DNA from: Sphingobacterium corticibacterium | GTDB taxonomy: Bacteria; Bacteroidota; Bacteroidia; Sphingobacteriales; Sphingobacteriaceae | Assembly (NCBI RefSeq): GCF_004208525.1 | Contig: NZ_SGIT01000001.1 | Coordinates: 1,736,001 to 1,800,000 of the forward strand | Reading direction: 5' to 3' | Length of the DNA: 64,000 nucleotides | Shown: positions 43,375-51,696 of the stretch, in pieces | Position numbering within the stretch: the stretch's first letter is position 1 | Layout of the letters: each line of letters starts with the position of its first letter | Position numbers and translations under genes: made by a program | The notes under the pieces: model-generated | The model's database searches: none | The model's input: the letters and a program-made list of their open reading frames with translations, nothing else | What the model was told of the DNA's origin: nothing

Positions 43375-44883
43375 TTATTTTTCGCGCCCGACGATCTCCC
43401 GCACCTTTTCAAATTCTCCTTCGACCTCCCCTGGGACACGTCCGGTTATCAAAGAGACCACCACGGTAGTTAGAAAACTCAGTAAAAAGCCGGGAATAAT
43501 TTCATAGACGTCCTTATAGGCGTGCGGTACATAAACCCATAGGAGTACCGTCGCTCCGCCTACCAGCATGCCGCTCAGTGCACCCATTGCTGTTGTACGC
43601 TTCCAAAGCAATGAGAGGATAACGAGCGGGCCAAAGGCCGCTCCAAATCCCGCCCATGCATTGCCAACAAGACCCAGGATACTTTCCTGTGGATCCAGCG
43701 CCAACAGGAAGGCTACCACGGCAACAACAAGCACCGATATACGGCTCATGATGAGCATATTTTTGGCCGTAGCATGTTTGTTGAAAAAAGTTTTATAGAT
43801 ATCCTCTGTCATCGAACTGGAGGTCACCAGAAGCTGCGAAGATATCGTGCTCATCACTGCCGCCAGGATAGCGGAGAGCAAAAAGCCACCGATGAGCGGA
43901 TGGAAAAGCGCTTTGGACAGGTATATGAATATCGTTTCGGAAAGTTCCCGTGAGGCATCAAATTTCAACATGGTATCCGTGTCAAACCGCTGGAGGTAGG
44001 CGATCCCAAAAAAGCCGAGTAGCAGGGAACCTAGAACAGTTCCGATCATCCATGTCATGCCCACACGTCTGGCTTTTTTAATGTCCTTTACGCTATCGAT
44101 CGCCATAAAACGGACGAGGATATGCGGCTGACCGAAATACCCCAGTCCCCAGGCCAATAGAGAAACAATGGATATAGCGGTAGTTCCCCGTAGCATGTCC
44201 ATATAATTGGTGTCCTTGGTATAGATGGTGTCCATCGTTTCCCCTATACCACCCAATTGAAAAATAACAACGGTGGGTATCAGCAACAGCGCTATGACCA
44301 TGATCGTTCCCTGCACGGCATCCGTCAGGCTTACGGCCATAAAGCCACCGATGAATGTATAGAACACCACGACAAGCGAAGTAACCCAAAGGCCGATACT
44401 GTAATCCATCCCGAAAGCCGATTCGAACAACCTTCCGCCCGAAACCATTCCGGCAGAAGTATACAGTGTAAAAAACACCAGAATAAAGACGGAAGATACC
44501 AGCTTCAATAGCTGCGACTTATCACGGAAGCGGTTTTCAAAGAAGACAGGCAGCGTTATGGCATTTTTTGCAACTTCGGTATATACCCGCAGGCGCGGCG
44601 CAACGATAAGGTAGTTCAGGAACGCGCCGGTGGTAAGCCCGATGGCGAGCCATGAACCCGATAGCCCCATCATGTACATGGCACCCGGAAGCCCCATCAG
44701 GAGCCATCCGCTCATATCGGATGCCCCGGCGGACAGGGCGGTCACGAAGGGTCCCATCTTGCGTCCACCGATCAGAAATTCCTCCGAGTTACTCGTCGAC
44801 TTTCGGTATCCGTAGATACCTATCATAATCATGATCAGTACATATAAACCAATAGAAATCAACTCATAAATATTCATGGGCAT
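43375..44883 (-). CDS. putP: Na+/proline symporter PutP-like
   Basis: The protein has 502 residues of the SSS family. Hallmarks are SAGASDMSGWLLMGLPGAMY (Na+ site in TM2), FLNYLIVAPRLRVYTEVAKN and GYFGQPHILVRFMA (GxFGQPHI, characteristic of PutP) with ATISSQLLVTSSSMTEDIY. It imports proline as osmolyte or nutrient. The start may be the ATG two codons in (44877). It is 49 bp upstream of trkH on the same strand. Confidence 0.92.
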   Translation of the reverse strand: MPMNIYELISIGLYVLIMIMIGIYGYRKSTSNSEEFLIGGRKMGPFVTALSAGASDMSGWLLMGLPGAMYMMGLSGSWLAIGLTTGAFLNYLIVAPRLRVYTEVAKNAITLPVFFENRFRDKSQLLKLVSSVFILVFFTLYTSAGMVSGGRLFESAFGMDYSIGLWVTSLVVVFYTFIGGFMAVSLTDAVQGTIMVIALLLIPTVVIFQLGGIGETMDTIYTKDTNYMDMLRGTTAISIVSLLAWGLGYFGQPHILVRFMAIDSVKDIKKARRVGMTWMIGTVLGSLLLGFFGIAYLQRFDTDTMLKFDASRELSETIFIYLSKALFHPLIGGFLLSAILAAVMSTISSQLLVTSSSMTEDIYKTFFNKHATAKNMLIMSRISVLVVAVVAFLLALDPQESILGLVGNAWAGFGAAFGPLVILSLLWKRTTAMGALSGMLVGGATVLLWVYVPHAYKDVYEIIPGFLLSFLTTVVVSLITGRVPGEVEGEFEKVREIVGREK

Positions 44884-45150
44884 TGTTTTTTAGTGTGTTT
44901 TATGAAATAAAAACCTATTTCCACAAAAACGTGAACAAAAATAAAGTTAGGGGATTAAAGGTCACATCTTGTGCAAGCGGTTCGGGTAAAGGTATAAAAA
45001 AAATTATGCCTGACATGACCGGAAGACATGGTATTGTTTAGGTATAAACAAAATATATAATATTAGAAAAACAGATAGATACGCCCTATAATCTATGTTT
45101 TAGTGCCCGTTTTTTCCTACCTTAGTTCGATTGAAACCAAATACCATTAG

Positions 45151-46584
45151 ATGCAGCAATTCATAGACCAGATCTATAACATCGTATGGAGCGATGCCCT
45201 CGTTTATCTCTGCCTTCTCGCAGGAATCTATTTCACCTTACGTTTCCGGTTTCCGCAGTTGCGCTATCTTCGGCATATGGTGCAGCTCCTGTTCACGGGT
45301 AACAGTTCAAAACGGGGAATATCTTCGTTCCAGGCTTTTGCCCTGGCGATATCCGGACGGGTCGGTACCGGTAATATTGCAGGTGTAGCAACAGCTATCG
45401 GCATGGGCGGTCCCGGAGCGGTATTCTGGATGTGGGCAATTGCTTTTCTCGGTAGTTCGTCCGCCATTATTGAGGCCTCCCTTGGACAGATGTACAAAGA
45501 AGTGAAAGATGGTCAGTATCGCGGTGGCCCGGCATTTTATATACTGAAAGGTCTCAACTCCAAAGTTTTTGCATGGACCTTTGCCATTGTCACGATTATC
45601 AGCACCGGCTTTCTTTTGCCAAGTGTTCAGAGCAACAGTATCTCACTGGCCGTCCATTCTTCTTTCGGTATCTCGCACCATATCATTGCTATTGTCCTGG
45701 TGTTACTTTTAGCGTTTATCATCATCGGCGGTGTCAAGCGTATAAGCCGCGTAGCCGAATATGTCGTACCGTTCATGGCGGGCGCCTATATACTGATGGC
45801 GGCCGTGATCATGGCACTCAATTTCTGGCAGATACCCAATGTCATTGCCCTGATATTCAATGCTGCTTTTAATACGGAATCAGCATTTGGCGGTATTATC
45901 GGTATGGCTATTTCTTGGGGTGTAAAGCGCGGCATTTACAGCAACGAGGCCGGGCAGGGAACAGCCCCCCACGCCGCATCGGCAGCAGCGGTAAGCCATC
46001 CCATCAAACAGGGGCTGGTACAAGGCTTCTCGGTTTATGTGGACACCCTTTTTGTCTGTACGGCAACAGCGTTCATGATCCTGTTCACGGGGCAGTTTAA
46101 CGTCGCAGATCCCGACGGAGGTTTCATTGTCCAGAATTTAGGAGAGAAAATACAGGCCGGACCGGAATATACACAACTTGCCGTAGCAAGGCATTTTCCA
46201 ATGATAGGCGATAGTTTTGTGGCGATTGCCCTTTTCTTTTTTGCCTTTACGACGATCATGGCCTACTATTATATTGCCGAGACCAATGTCAGTTTCGTAA
46301 TGGGCGCTAGCCGGAATAAACTGCTGATATGGGCATTGCGCCTGCTTATCCTCGCATCGGTATATATGGGCTGTATATCCACGGCGGAATCGGCATGGAC
46401 ATTGGGGGATATAGGTGTAGGCGTTATGGCTTGGCTGAACGTTATCGCCATTATCTTCCTGCACAACAGGGTGCTGGTATTGCTGAAAGACTATGAGGCG
46501 CAGAGGCGCGAAGGGATAGACCCTGTATTCGACAGCTCAAAATATGATTTCCGTCGTATGGATTTCTGGAACCGAAAAAAATAA
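45151..46584 (+). CDS. alanine/glycine:cation symporter (AGCS family)
   Basis: The protein has 477 residues with about eleven helices. The family signature is AISGRVGTGNIAGVATAIGM then GPGAVFWMWAIAFLGSSSAI. EASLGQMYKE and GIYSNEAGQGTAPHAASAA also fit AGCS. It imports alanine or glycine with Na+. It is divergent from putP across a 267-bp gap that shows no clear gene. Confidence 0.93.
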   Translation: MQQFIDQIYNIVWSDALVYLCLLAGIYFTLRFRFPQLRYLRHMVQLLFTGNSSKRGISSFQAFALAISGRVGTGNIAGVATAIGMGGPGAVFWMWAIAFLGSSSAIIEASLGQMYKEVKDGQYRGGPAFYILKGLNSKVFAWTFAIVTIISTGFLLPSVQSNSISLAVHSSFGISHHIIAIVLVLLLAFIIIGGVKRISRVAEYVVPFMAGAYILMAAVIMALNFWQIPNVIALIFNAAFNTESAFGGIIGMAISWGVKRGIYSNEAGQGTAPHAASAAAVSHPIKQGLVQGFSVYVDTLFVCTATAFMILFTGQFNVADPDGGFIVQNLGEKIQAGPEYTQLAVARHFPMIGDSFVAIALFFFAFTTIMAYYYIAETNVSFVMGASRNKLLIWALRLLILASVYMGCISTAESAWTLGDIGVGVMAWLNVIAIIFLHNRVLVLLKDYEAQRREGIDPVFDSSKYDFRRMDFWNRKK

Positions 46585-46629
46585 TCTGTCCTTGAAATGC
46601 CCCTGTATGCCCGATATGTGCGGAATAAC

Positions 46630-46660
46630 TTGTCAAAGCCACTGCGGCTTTGTATTTTTG
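46630..46660 (+). promoter_or_regulatory. promoter of the universal stress protein gene
   Basis: TTG at 46,630-46,632 and TATTTTTG at 46,653-46,660 are spaced by 20 nt, matching the Bacteroidota primary-sigma consensus (TTG, 19-21 nt, TAnnTTTG). The -7 box ends 55 nt before the ATG. Confidence 0.65.
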
Positions 46661-46715
46661 GTAGAATAGCCTGTACAATGGAAGTGTAGGGGCATCGGAT
46701 ATAAAACAATCAGAT

Positions 46716-47561
46716 ATGAAGCAGACCATTTTGGTACCCACAGACTTTTCGAACAACGCCCTGATAGCAGCACGCTATGGTATAGAACTGGCGCGGAAGA
46801 TGCAGGCACACGTACATGTTTTCCATGCCTACCGGCCGTTTACCTCCGCTTTCCAGAGCCCCCTGGCCAATCAGACGGACGAACAGCGGGCCAAGACCGG
46901 AGCTGAAAAAGGACTGGATGAGTTTATCAGTAAGCTGGGAAAACATGGGGACGTACAGTTGACCTCAAGCACGGCCAAAAATAGTCTCGTGGAGGCCATC
47001 AACCATTATATAAAAGAGGACAATGTCAGCCTGGTCGTTATGGGCGCGCATGGCGCCTCGGGCACGCGGAAGGATCTGCTCGGCAATAATACCTACGACG
47101 TCGCTAAGGATGTATCCCGTCCGCTGTTGATCGTTCCGGAGCACACCAACACTTTTAAACTGGAAAATGTGGTCTTTTTTACGGACTACCAGCAGGGCGA
47201 TATCAAGAGTCTAACCAGCTTTAATTCGCTGTTTGGCAATATACGCCCTTCCTGTACACTGGTGCATATCCATGAAGGAAAAGACGCGCCAACAGAGGAT
47301 AATCTACAAAGTCTGCAGCAGTGGAAAGCGACGCTGGAAAAAGAAACTCCGGTGAAGGATCTGTCTGTGGAAATGGCACACGTCCCGGAAAATGTAGAGG
47401 CAGTTAACGAAATTTTGGATCGTATGAACACTGACATGACCCTGATTACCCTTATTGATTCCCGGGGATTTTTTAAAAAACTGGTGCACAAAAGTCTGGC
47501 AAGGGCTATTGTCCTCAATCCCCATACGCCTGTCCTGCTGACTTCCGAAGATACGGAGTAG
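46716..47561 (+). CDS. universal stress protein (tandem UspA domains)
   Basis: The protein has 281 residues with two UspA domains. The first (residues 1-145) has TILVPTDFSNNALIAARYG and the ATP-binding-type end VVMGAHGASGTRKDLLGNNT. The second (about 150-281) is degenerate. Such proteins accompany transporters and stress responses; a cytosolic sensor role near the ion transporters is inferred. Confidence 0.88.
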   Translation: MKQTILVPTDFSNNALIAARYGIELARKMQAHVHVFHAYRPFTSAFQSPLANQTDEQRAKTGAEKGLDEFISKLGKHGDVQLTSSTAKNSLVEAINHYIKEDNVSLVVMGAHGASGTRKDLLGNNTYDVAKDVSRPLLIVPEHTNTFKLENVVFFTDYQQGDIKSLTSFNSLFGNIRPSCTLVHIHEGKDAPTEDNLQSLQQWKATLEKETPVKDLSVEMAHVPENVEAVNEILDRMNTDMTLITLIDSRGFFKKLVHKSLARAIVLNPHTPVLLTSEDTE

Positions 47562-47592
47562 CAACAGTCATATAGACGGTGCGATCATTTTG

Positions 47593-48867
47593 CTAGGGCT
47601 CGACACTGTCTCTACTTGACCTGTTCATCAATAGCGCTACCATGGCGTCACCGGATATATTGGTTGCTGTGCGGAGCATGTCCAATGGCCTGTCTACAGC
47701 AAAGATCAGCGCTATTCCGGCAGGACTGATACCGATGGATTCCAGTACGATCACGAGCATCAAGATGCCCGCTCCCGGTACGGCTGCCGCGCCGATGGAG
47801 GCCAGGGTTGCCGTCACGATGATACTAAGCTGCTGGGCAGTGGTTAGATCGTGCCCCATCACCTGGGCAATAAAGACCGCCGCAACACCTTGGTACAGAC
47901 AGGTACCGTCCATATTGATGGTGGCACCTATGGGTAGGACAAAGCTCAGAACATCTTTCCGTATATGCAGGTTTTCTTCCGCACATTCCATCGTTACCGG
48001 TAGGGTGGCGGCACTCGAGCTGGTCGAAAAACCGAGGAGCTGTGCCGGAAGGATGGCTTTGAAAAACCGGAAAGGATTCATCTTGCCGAAGAAATAAACG
48101 AAAAGTGAATAAACACCGTATACAAGTAATAATAGCCCCAATACTACGGTAAAAGCGTACATGCCCAAGGCTTTAAATACATCAAAGGAAGGTGCTTCCG
48201 CGATGAGTGTGGCAATAAGCGCGAACACACCATAAGGAGCGAACAGCATCATCAGATCGACGATCTTCAACACAATGGCATTTCCGGCATCCAGTACCTT
48301 TTTGAATGCCTTTATCTCGCCAAAGGGCAAAGATATCATGGCAACACCGACCAGCAGACTGAAAAAGATGATCTGCAGCATATTGCTGTTTACCGACATC
48401 GAATCGAAAATGTTTTCCGGCACGATATCGATAAGGGCCTGTAAAGGGCCTCTGGTTTGCTGTACCTCGGCTGCCTCATCTACCTTCTCCTGAACTTCAC
48501 CTCCGAAAGATCGTAACATTTCCTGTCTGGTGTCTTCAGAAATAAAGCTGCCGGGCTGTATGAGGTTGACCAGGCCAAGACCTATGGTGACTGCGACAAC
48601 GGTCGTCAGTATATACATACCGAAGGTACGTAGGCCGAGGCCGGAAAGCTGGGTGGTATCCTTGAGATCGGAAACGCCTTTGACCAGCGATACAATAATC
48701 AGCGGAATAGCGATCAGTTTAAGCAGGTTGATGAAAATCGTTCCAAAGGGTTTGATCCAGTCGATAACAAATTCTTTTCCGCCGGTAAACTGAATGCATA
48801 ATAGCCCCACGATAATGCCCACTAAAATACCGATCAATATCTGCCAATGTAACGCTATCTTCTTCAT
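47593..48867 (-). CDS. dicarboxylate/amino acid:cation symporter (DAACS, GltP-like)
   Basis: The protein has 424 residues. The serine-rich hairpin is SSSAATLPVTMECAEENL and the substrate/Na+ helix is FVLPIGATINMDGTCLYQGV (NMDGT motif). GAAAVPGAGILMLVIVLESI and the final DRPLDMLRTATNISGDAMVA are also family marks. It imports glutamate, aspartate or C4-dicarboxylates with Na+/H+; glutamate is the counter-ion of K+ in osmoadaptation. It starts 1 bp after the nhaA stop. Confidence 0.94.
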   Translation of the reverse strand: MKKIALHWQILIGILVGIIVGLLCIQFTGGKEFVIDWIKPFGTIFINLLKLIAIPLIIVSLVKGVSDLKDTTQLSGLGLRTFGMYILTTVVAVTIGLGLVNLIQPGSFISEDTRQEMLRSFGGEVQEKVDEAAEVQQTRGPLQALIDIVPENIFDSMSVNSNMLQIIFFSLLVGVAMISLPFGEIKAFKKVLDAGNAIVLKIVDLMMLFAPYGVFALIATLIAEAPSFDVFKALGMYAFTVVLGLLLLVYGVYSLFVYFFGKMNPFRFFKAILPAQLLGFSTSSSAATLPVTMECAEENLHIRKDVLSFVLPIGATINMDGTCLYQGVAAVFIAQVMGHDLTTAQQLSIIVTATLASIGAAAVPGAGILMLVIVLESIGISPAGIALIFAVDRPLDMLRTATNISGDAMVALLMNRSSRDSVEP

Positions 48868-48868
48868 C

Positions 48869-50047
48869 CTACGTTTTTTTTTCGTTATCGTTCGATGGTG
48901 TTGCCACGCGATTTAACAGGATATATCCCGTTACACCCGAAAGAAGCGAAGCGACCAGTATGGAAAATTTTGCCTCGGCAATAAGCAGGTTGTCCGAAAA
49001 GGACAGCAGGGCAATAAATATGGACATGGTAAACCCGATACCCGCCAAAAGTCCTACGCCGATAATCTGTGCCCAGGATGCCCCCTGCGGCATAGAACCT
49101 ATACGCAGAAGGATCGCCAGTTTGGTCATCAGGTAAACGCCAACAGGCTTACCCAACATAAGCCCAACAATGATCCCTATCCCCAAAGGTGAAATCAATC
49201 CCTCCAGCATTCCCTCTTCAAAACGGATAGCTGTATTCGCTAAAGCAAACAAGGGAACGATCAAAAAGTTTACGGGCGTGGTAAGGGCATGTTCGAGTTT
49301 TAGTAGCGGCGGTTCTTTTTGCCCTTTGGTAGCCAATGGGATGGTCATGGCGGTCAGCACGCCGGCTATGGTGGCGTGGATACCCGAATGGTGGACAAAA
49401 TACCAGATAAAAAGGCCGGGAATGAGGTAAAAGATCAAGGATCGAACGCCTAACCTGTTAAAAATGAAGAGTAGTGCCAATATAGCCGCAGCATAGCCAA
49501 GATATATGGTGTGAAGTTCTGCCGAATAGAAAATGGCAATAACCAGAATGGCGATGAGATCGTCCACAATAGCCAGTGCCGCTAAAAACACTTTTAATGA
49601 AGCGGGTACTCGTTTGCCAAGCATGGCAATCACGGCCAAAGCAAAGGCGATATCCGTTGCCATAGGGATTCCCCAGCCACTAACGGTTTCCGTCCCTTGA
49701 TTGACCGCGAAATATATACCAGCGGGTACAATGGCTCCGCCGAAGGCACAAAATATCGGGAGAAGGGCCTGTCGGGGAGTAGACAGTTCCCCACTCACCA
49801 ACTCTCTTTTTATCTCCAGTCCGACCAGAAGAAAGAAAATAGCCATCAGGCCGTCGTTGATCCAGAGGGCGGTGGTATATCGTAAATGTACCGAAGCTGT
49901 CTCAAACCCCAGCGGTGTGTTCAGTATATTTTCAAATGTAGCACCGAGCGGAGAGTTGGCAATAGTCAAAGAAATAAGCACACATATAAACAGGATTATC
50001 CCTCCGCTTGTCGGTGAATCAGTAAAATTTTTAAGGATTTTCAGCAT
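48869..50047 (-). CDS. nhaA: Na+/H+ antiporter NhaA
   Basis: The protein has 392 residues with twelve helices. Typical are INDGLMAIFFLLVGLEIKRE, the pH/ion-binding MATDIAFALAVIAMLG and AALAIVDDLIAILVIAIFYS (the essential Asp pair). It extrudes Na+ for H+. The ATG 50047 (MLKILKNF) is chosen; an upstream in-frame TTG would add eight residues. The DAACS gene follows 1 bp downstream, so the Na+ exporter and a Na+-coupled importer form an operon. Confidence 0.94.
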   Translation of the reverse strand: MLKILKNFTDSPTSGGIILFICVLISLTIANSPLGATFENILNTPLGFETASVHLRYTTALWINDGLMAIFFLLVGLEIKRELVSGELSTPRQALLPIFCAFGGAIVPAGIYFAVNQGTETVSGWGIPMATDIAFALAVIAMLGKRVPASLKVFLAALAIVDDLIAILVIAIFYSAELHTIYLGYAAAILALLFIFNRLGVRSLIFYLIPGLFIWYFVHHSGIHATIAGVLTAMTIPLATKGQKEPPLLKLEHALTTPVNFLIVPLFALANTAIRFEEGMLEGLISPLGIGIIVGLMLGKPVGVYLMTKLAILLRIGSMPQGASWAQIIGVGLLAGIGFTMSIFIALLSFSDNLLIAEAKFSILVASLLSGVTGYILLNRVATPSNDNEKKT

Positions 50048-50102
50048 AACTAGTTCCGTAAAAGGTGACAAGTTTCAAAGATAATATAACCAAATAGATT
50101 AG

Positions 50103-50669
50103 AAAAGGAAAATCGGATATGATTGCCAAAACCGTCGTGTTGCACGTGTTCCCATCAATTTTCTCTCAAATAACCGTGACCTTTATATTGAAGAGGATTA
50201 TCAAAAGCAATTTACCGTTTATTTTGACAGGGCGCGAAAGCTTGAACTTATAGACTTTGCACTTCAAAATCCTCCTTCTGATGAAGTGATTAAGGGCGAA
50301 GTAAACATTCAACCCGTCTATCTTCAGCATTTAAATTACATTTCCGTTGATGAAGATAATGTTATTGAAGCTGTTACCGACTATTTAAGAGCAAAAGTTA
50401 ATCGTAATCAATGGATTGAGAATGAAATTATTGAAGAAGAAGTTGCTGTAGATTTAGAAAATCGCCTGACAAAATTTTGGCTGACACGTCAAAAAGCGAT
50501 CAATCTAACAGAAAAGAATCTCGATAAACCAGATCGTGGAAAGCTTCTTTATTGCGAATGTAAAATACGCAATGAAGTTATTAGGGACATTGTGCCACAT
50601 GTAGGTACAATTGCAGGAACCTATCATGCTTTGGTTGTAGCAAAGTCATTGGGCTGGCATCCTCGATGA
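50103..50669 (+). pseudogene. 5'-truncated component of an ABC-three-component (ABC-3C) system
   Basis: The frame is open from 50103 (an in-frame TAG at 50,100) to 50669 with no start at the left. The peptide contains VPINFLSNNRDLYIEEDYQK and ISVDEDNVIEAVTDYLRAKV, then LENRLTKFWLTRQKAI and the ending VGTIAGTYHALVVAKSLGWH. An ending of the type G(S/T)YH...(V/L)GWHP is typical of C-terminal domains of ABC-3C effector components. The stop overlaps the start of the middle component by 4 bp, as in intact operons. The missing 5' end lies next to nhaA, marking a recombination junction. Confidence 0.6.
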
Positions 50670-51052
50670 AATACATTTTAGAAACTATGGGTGAGGTATT
50701 AGAAGAGGTAAAGGTCTGGAATACTCCGATTATTGGAGCGTGTTTATTATGGAGATTTACGAGTGGATATACATCTAACCATCCTAATGGTGATGGACCG
50801 ACAGGATTGTTGCATTTTATTGCAACAGCTATTTTGACAAACCAGCGATTATCAACACCAATATCGAATAAAAGGGCAGATTTGCAATCTTATGTCAGAA
50901 GTTTTGAAGAAACTAAAAGTTCAGATTTGTTACTTAGTATCCATGAAAGAGTGAAGGATAAAATGTCTTATACGATGAAAGCTCTATCAGCAGACGGAAC
51001 GGTTAAAATAATTGTTTTTATTTCGAATAGGAGGCTTTTTTGTCTATCCTGA
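50666..51052 (+). CDS. ABC-3C middle component, probably 3'-truncated
   Basis: The frame of 128 residues reads VKVWNTPIIGACLLWRFTSG, then GLLHFIATAILTNQRLSTPI, SNKRADLQSYVRSFEETKSS and DLLLSIHERVKDKMSYTMKA. This matches the helical middle component of ABC-three-component systems (type not assigned). The last 20 residues (VKIIVFISNRRLFCLS) diverge from what is expected and the ABC ATPase gene that should follow is absent. The intact middle component plus truncated neighbour indicates a dead operon. Confidence 0.6.
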   Translation: MKYILETMGEVLEEVKVWNTPIIGACLLWRFTSGYTSNHPNGDGPTGLLHFIATAILTNQRLSTPISNKRADLQSYVRSFEETKSSDLLLSIHERVKDKMSYTMKALSADGTVKIIVFISNRRLFCLS

Positions 51053-51210
51053 CTTGAATTTAACGTCTAAATTCTTTATCTTATAAATTATAAAGCAATT
51101 GCAGCTAAAATGTATGTCAAACCAGTGAGCGATTCGGTGAGTAGGGAAAACGAAGGTTTGTAAAGTACTGATAAAGAGATTAATTCTCGAAGGGTGTTAT
51201 TCCCCTCCGG

Positions 51211-51238
51211 ATTAGAAATAAAAGGTGTATTATTCCAT
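51211..51238 (+). repeat. 28-bp direct repeat, right copy (putative island border)
   Basis: It matches 33,435-33,462 in 27 of 28 positions. It stands 16 bp before the 21-bp array. Confidence 0.65.
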
Positions 51239-51254
51239 GATCTAAGCGGTAATC

Positions 51255-51653
51255 TAACGTTACTTATATTTAAAATAACGTATCTATAATTTAAATTAAC
51301 GTTGTATTTATTGAAAAAAACGTCTTTTTATAAGATAAAAAAGATACTACTTATTATTATATCGTTTATTTATTTAATATAAACGATATAGTATTTCTAT
51401 GAAACGGTATTATTTATTTTCTAATCGTTTTATTTAATTGGCATATCGTTTATATTAATCATCATATCGGTCTTATATTTTCATTTAACGTTTAAATTAT
51501 TTAAAATATCGTTTGTTATTTAGAATAAAACGTAAATATATTTTATATAAACGTTATTAGTTTTATATAGAACGTCATATTAAATATATATATCGTTTAT
51601 ATCAATTTTAATACCGTTAATATATAATTATATAACGGTAAAATTTGAAATTT
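51255..51653 (+). repeat. array of nineteen 21-bp units with invariant CG register
   Basis: CpG dinucleotides fall at 51258, 51279, 51300, 51321, 51363, 51384, 51405, 51426, 51447, 51468, 51489, 51510, 51531, 51552, 51573, 51594, 51615 and 51636, every step 21 (one grid point, 51342, carries AG instead). No other CpG occurs in the array. Aligned on the CG, the base two before is A in 19/19, the base just before is A (12), T (6) or C (1), the base after is T (14), G (3) or A (2), and the next is T in 15. The core is thus A-W-C-G-D-T, close to a palindrome. The remaining 15 positions are unrelated between units and about 91% A/T (25 G/C in 285 by hand count). The frame is full of stops. It ends 43 bp before an FN3-protein gene. 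21 bp is two helical turns. Confidence 0.9.
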
Positions 51654-51696
51654 AGATAACTAAATCCTAAATTAGATATGTCTAATATCATTAATT

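Noticed and set aside
20274..51238. complete integrative conjugative element
   Set aside because: No relaxase, coupling protein, Tra genes or intact integrase are present; only a recombinase tail and repeats remain.
51255..51653. CRISPR array
   Set aside because: The conserved part is only about six bases, the variable part is nearly pure A/T and shorter than any spacer, and there are no cas genes in the window.
51255..51653. simple microsatellite or recent tandem duplication
   Set aside because: Filler sequences of neighbouring units are unrelated, while the 21-nt spacing and CG are exact. Slippage or duplication would leave similar fillers and length variants.
51255..51653. protein-coding heptapeptide repeat (21 nt = 7 codons)
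   Set aside because: The cores TAACG and many fillers put stop codons in the frames, so no continuous reading is possible.
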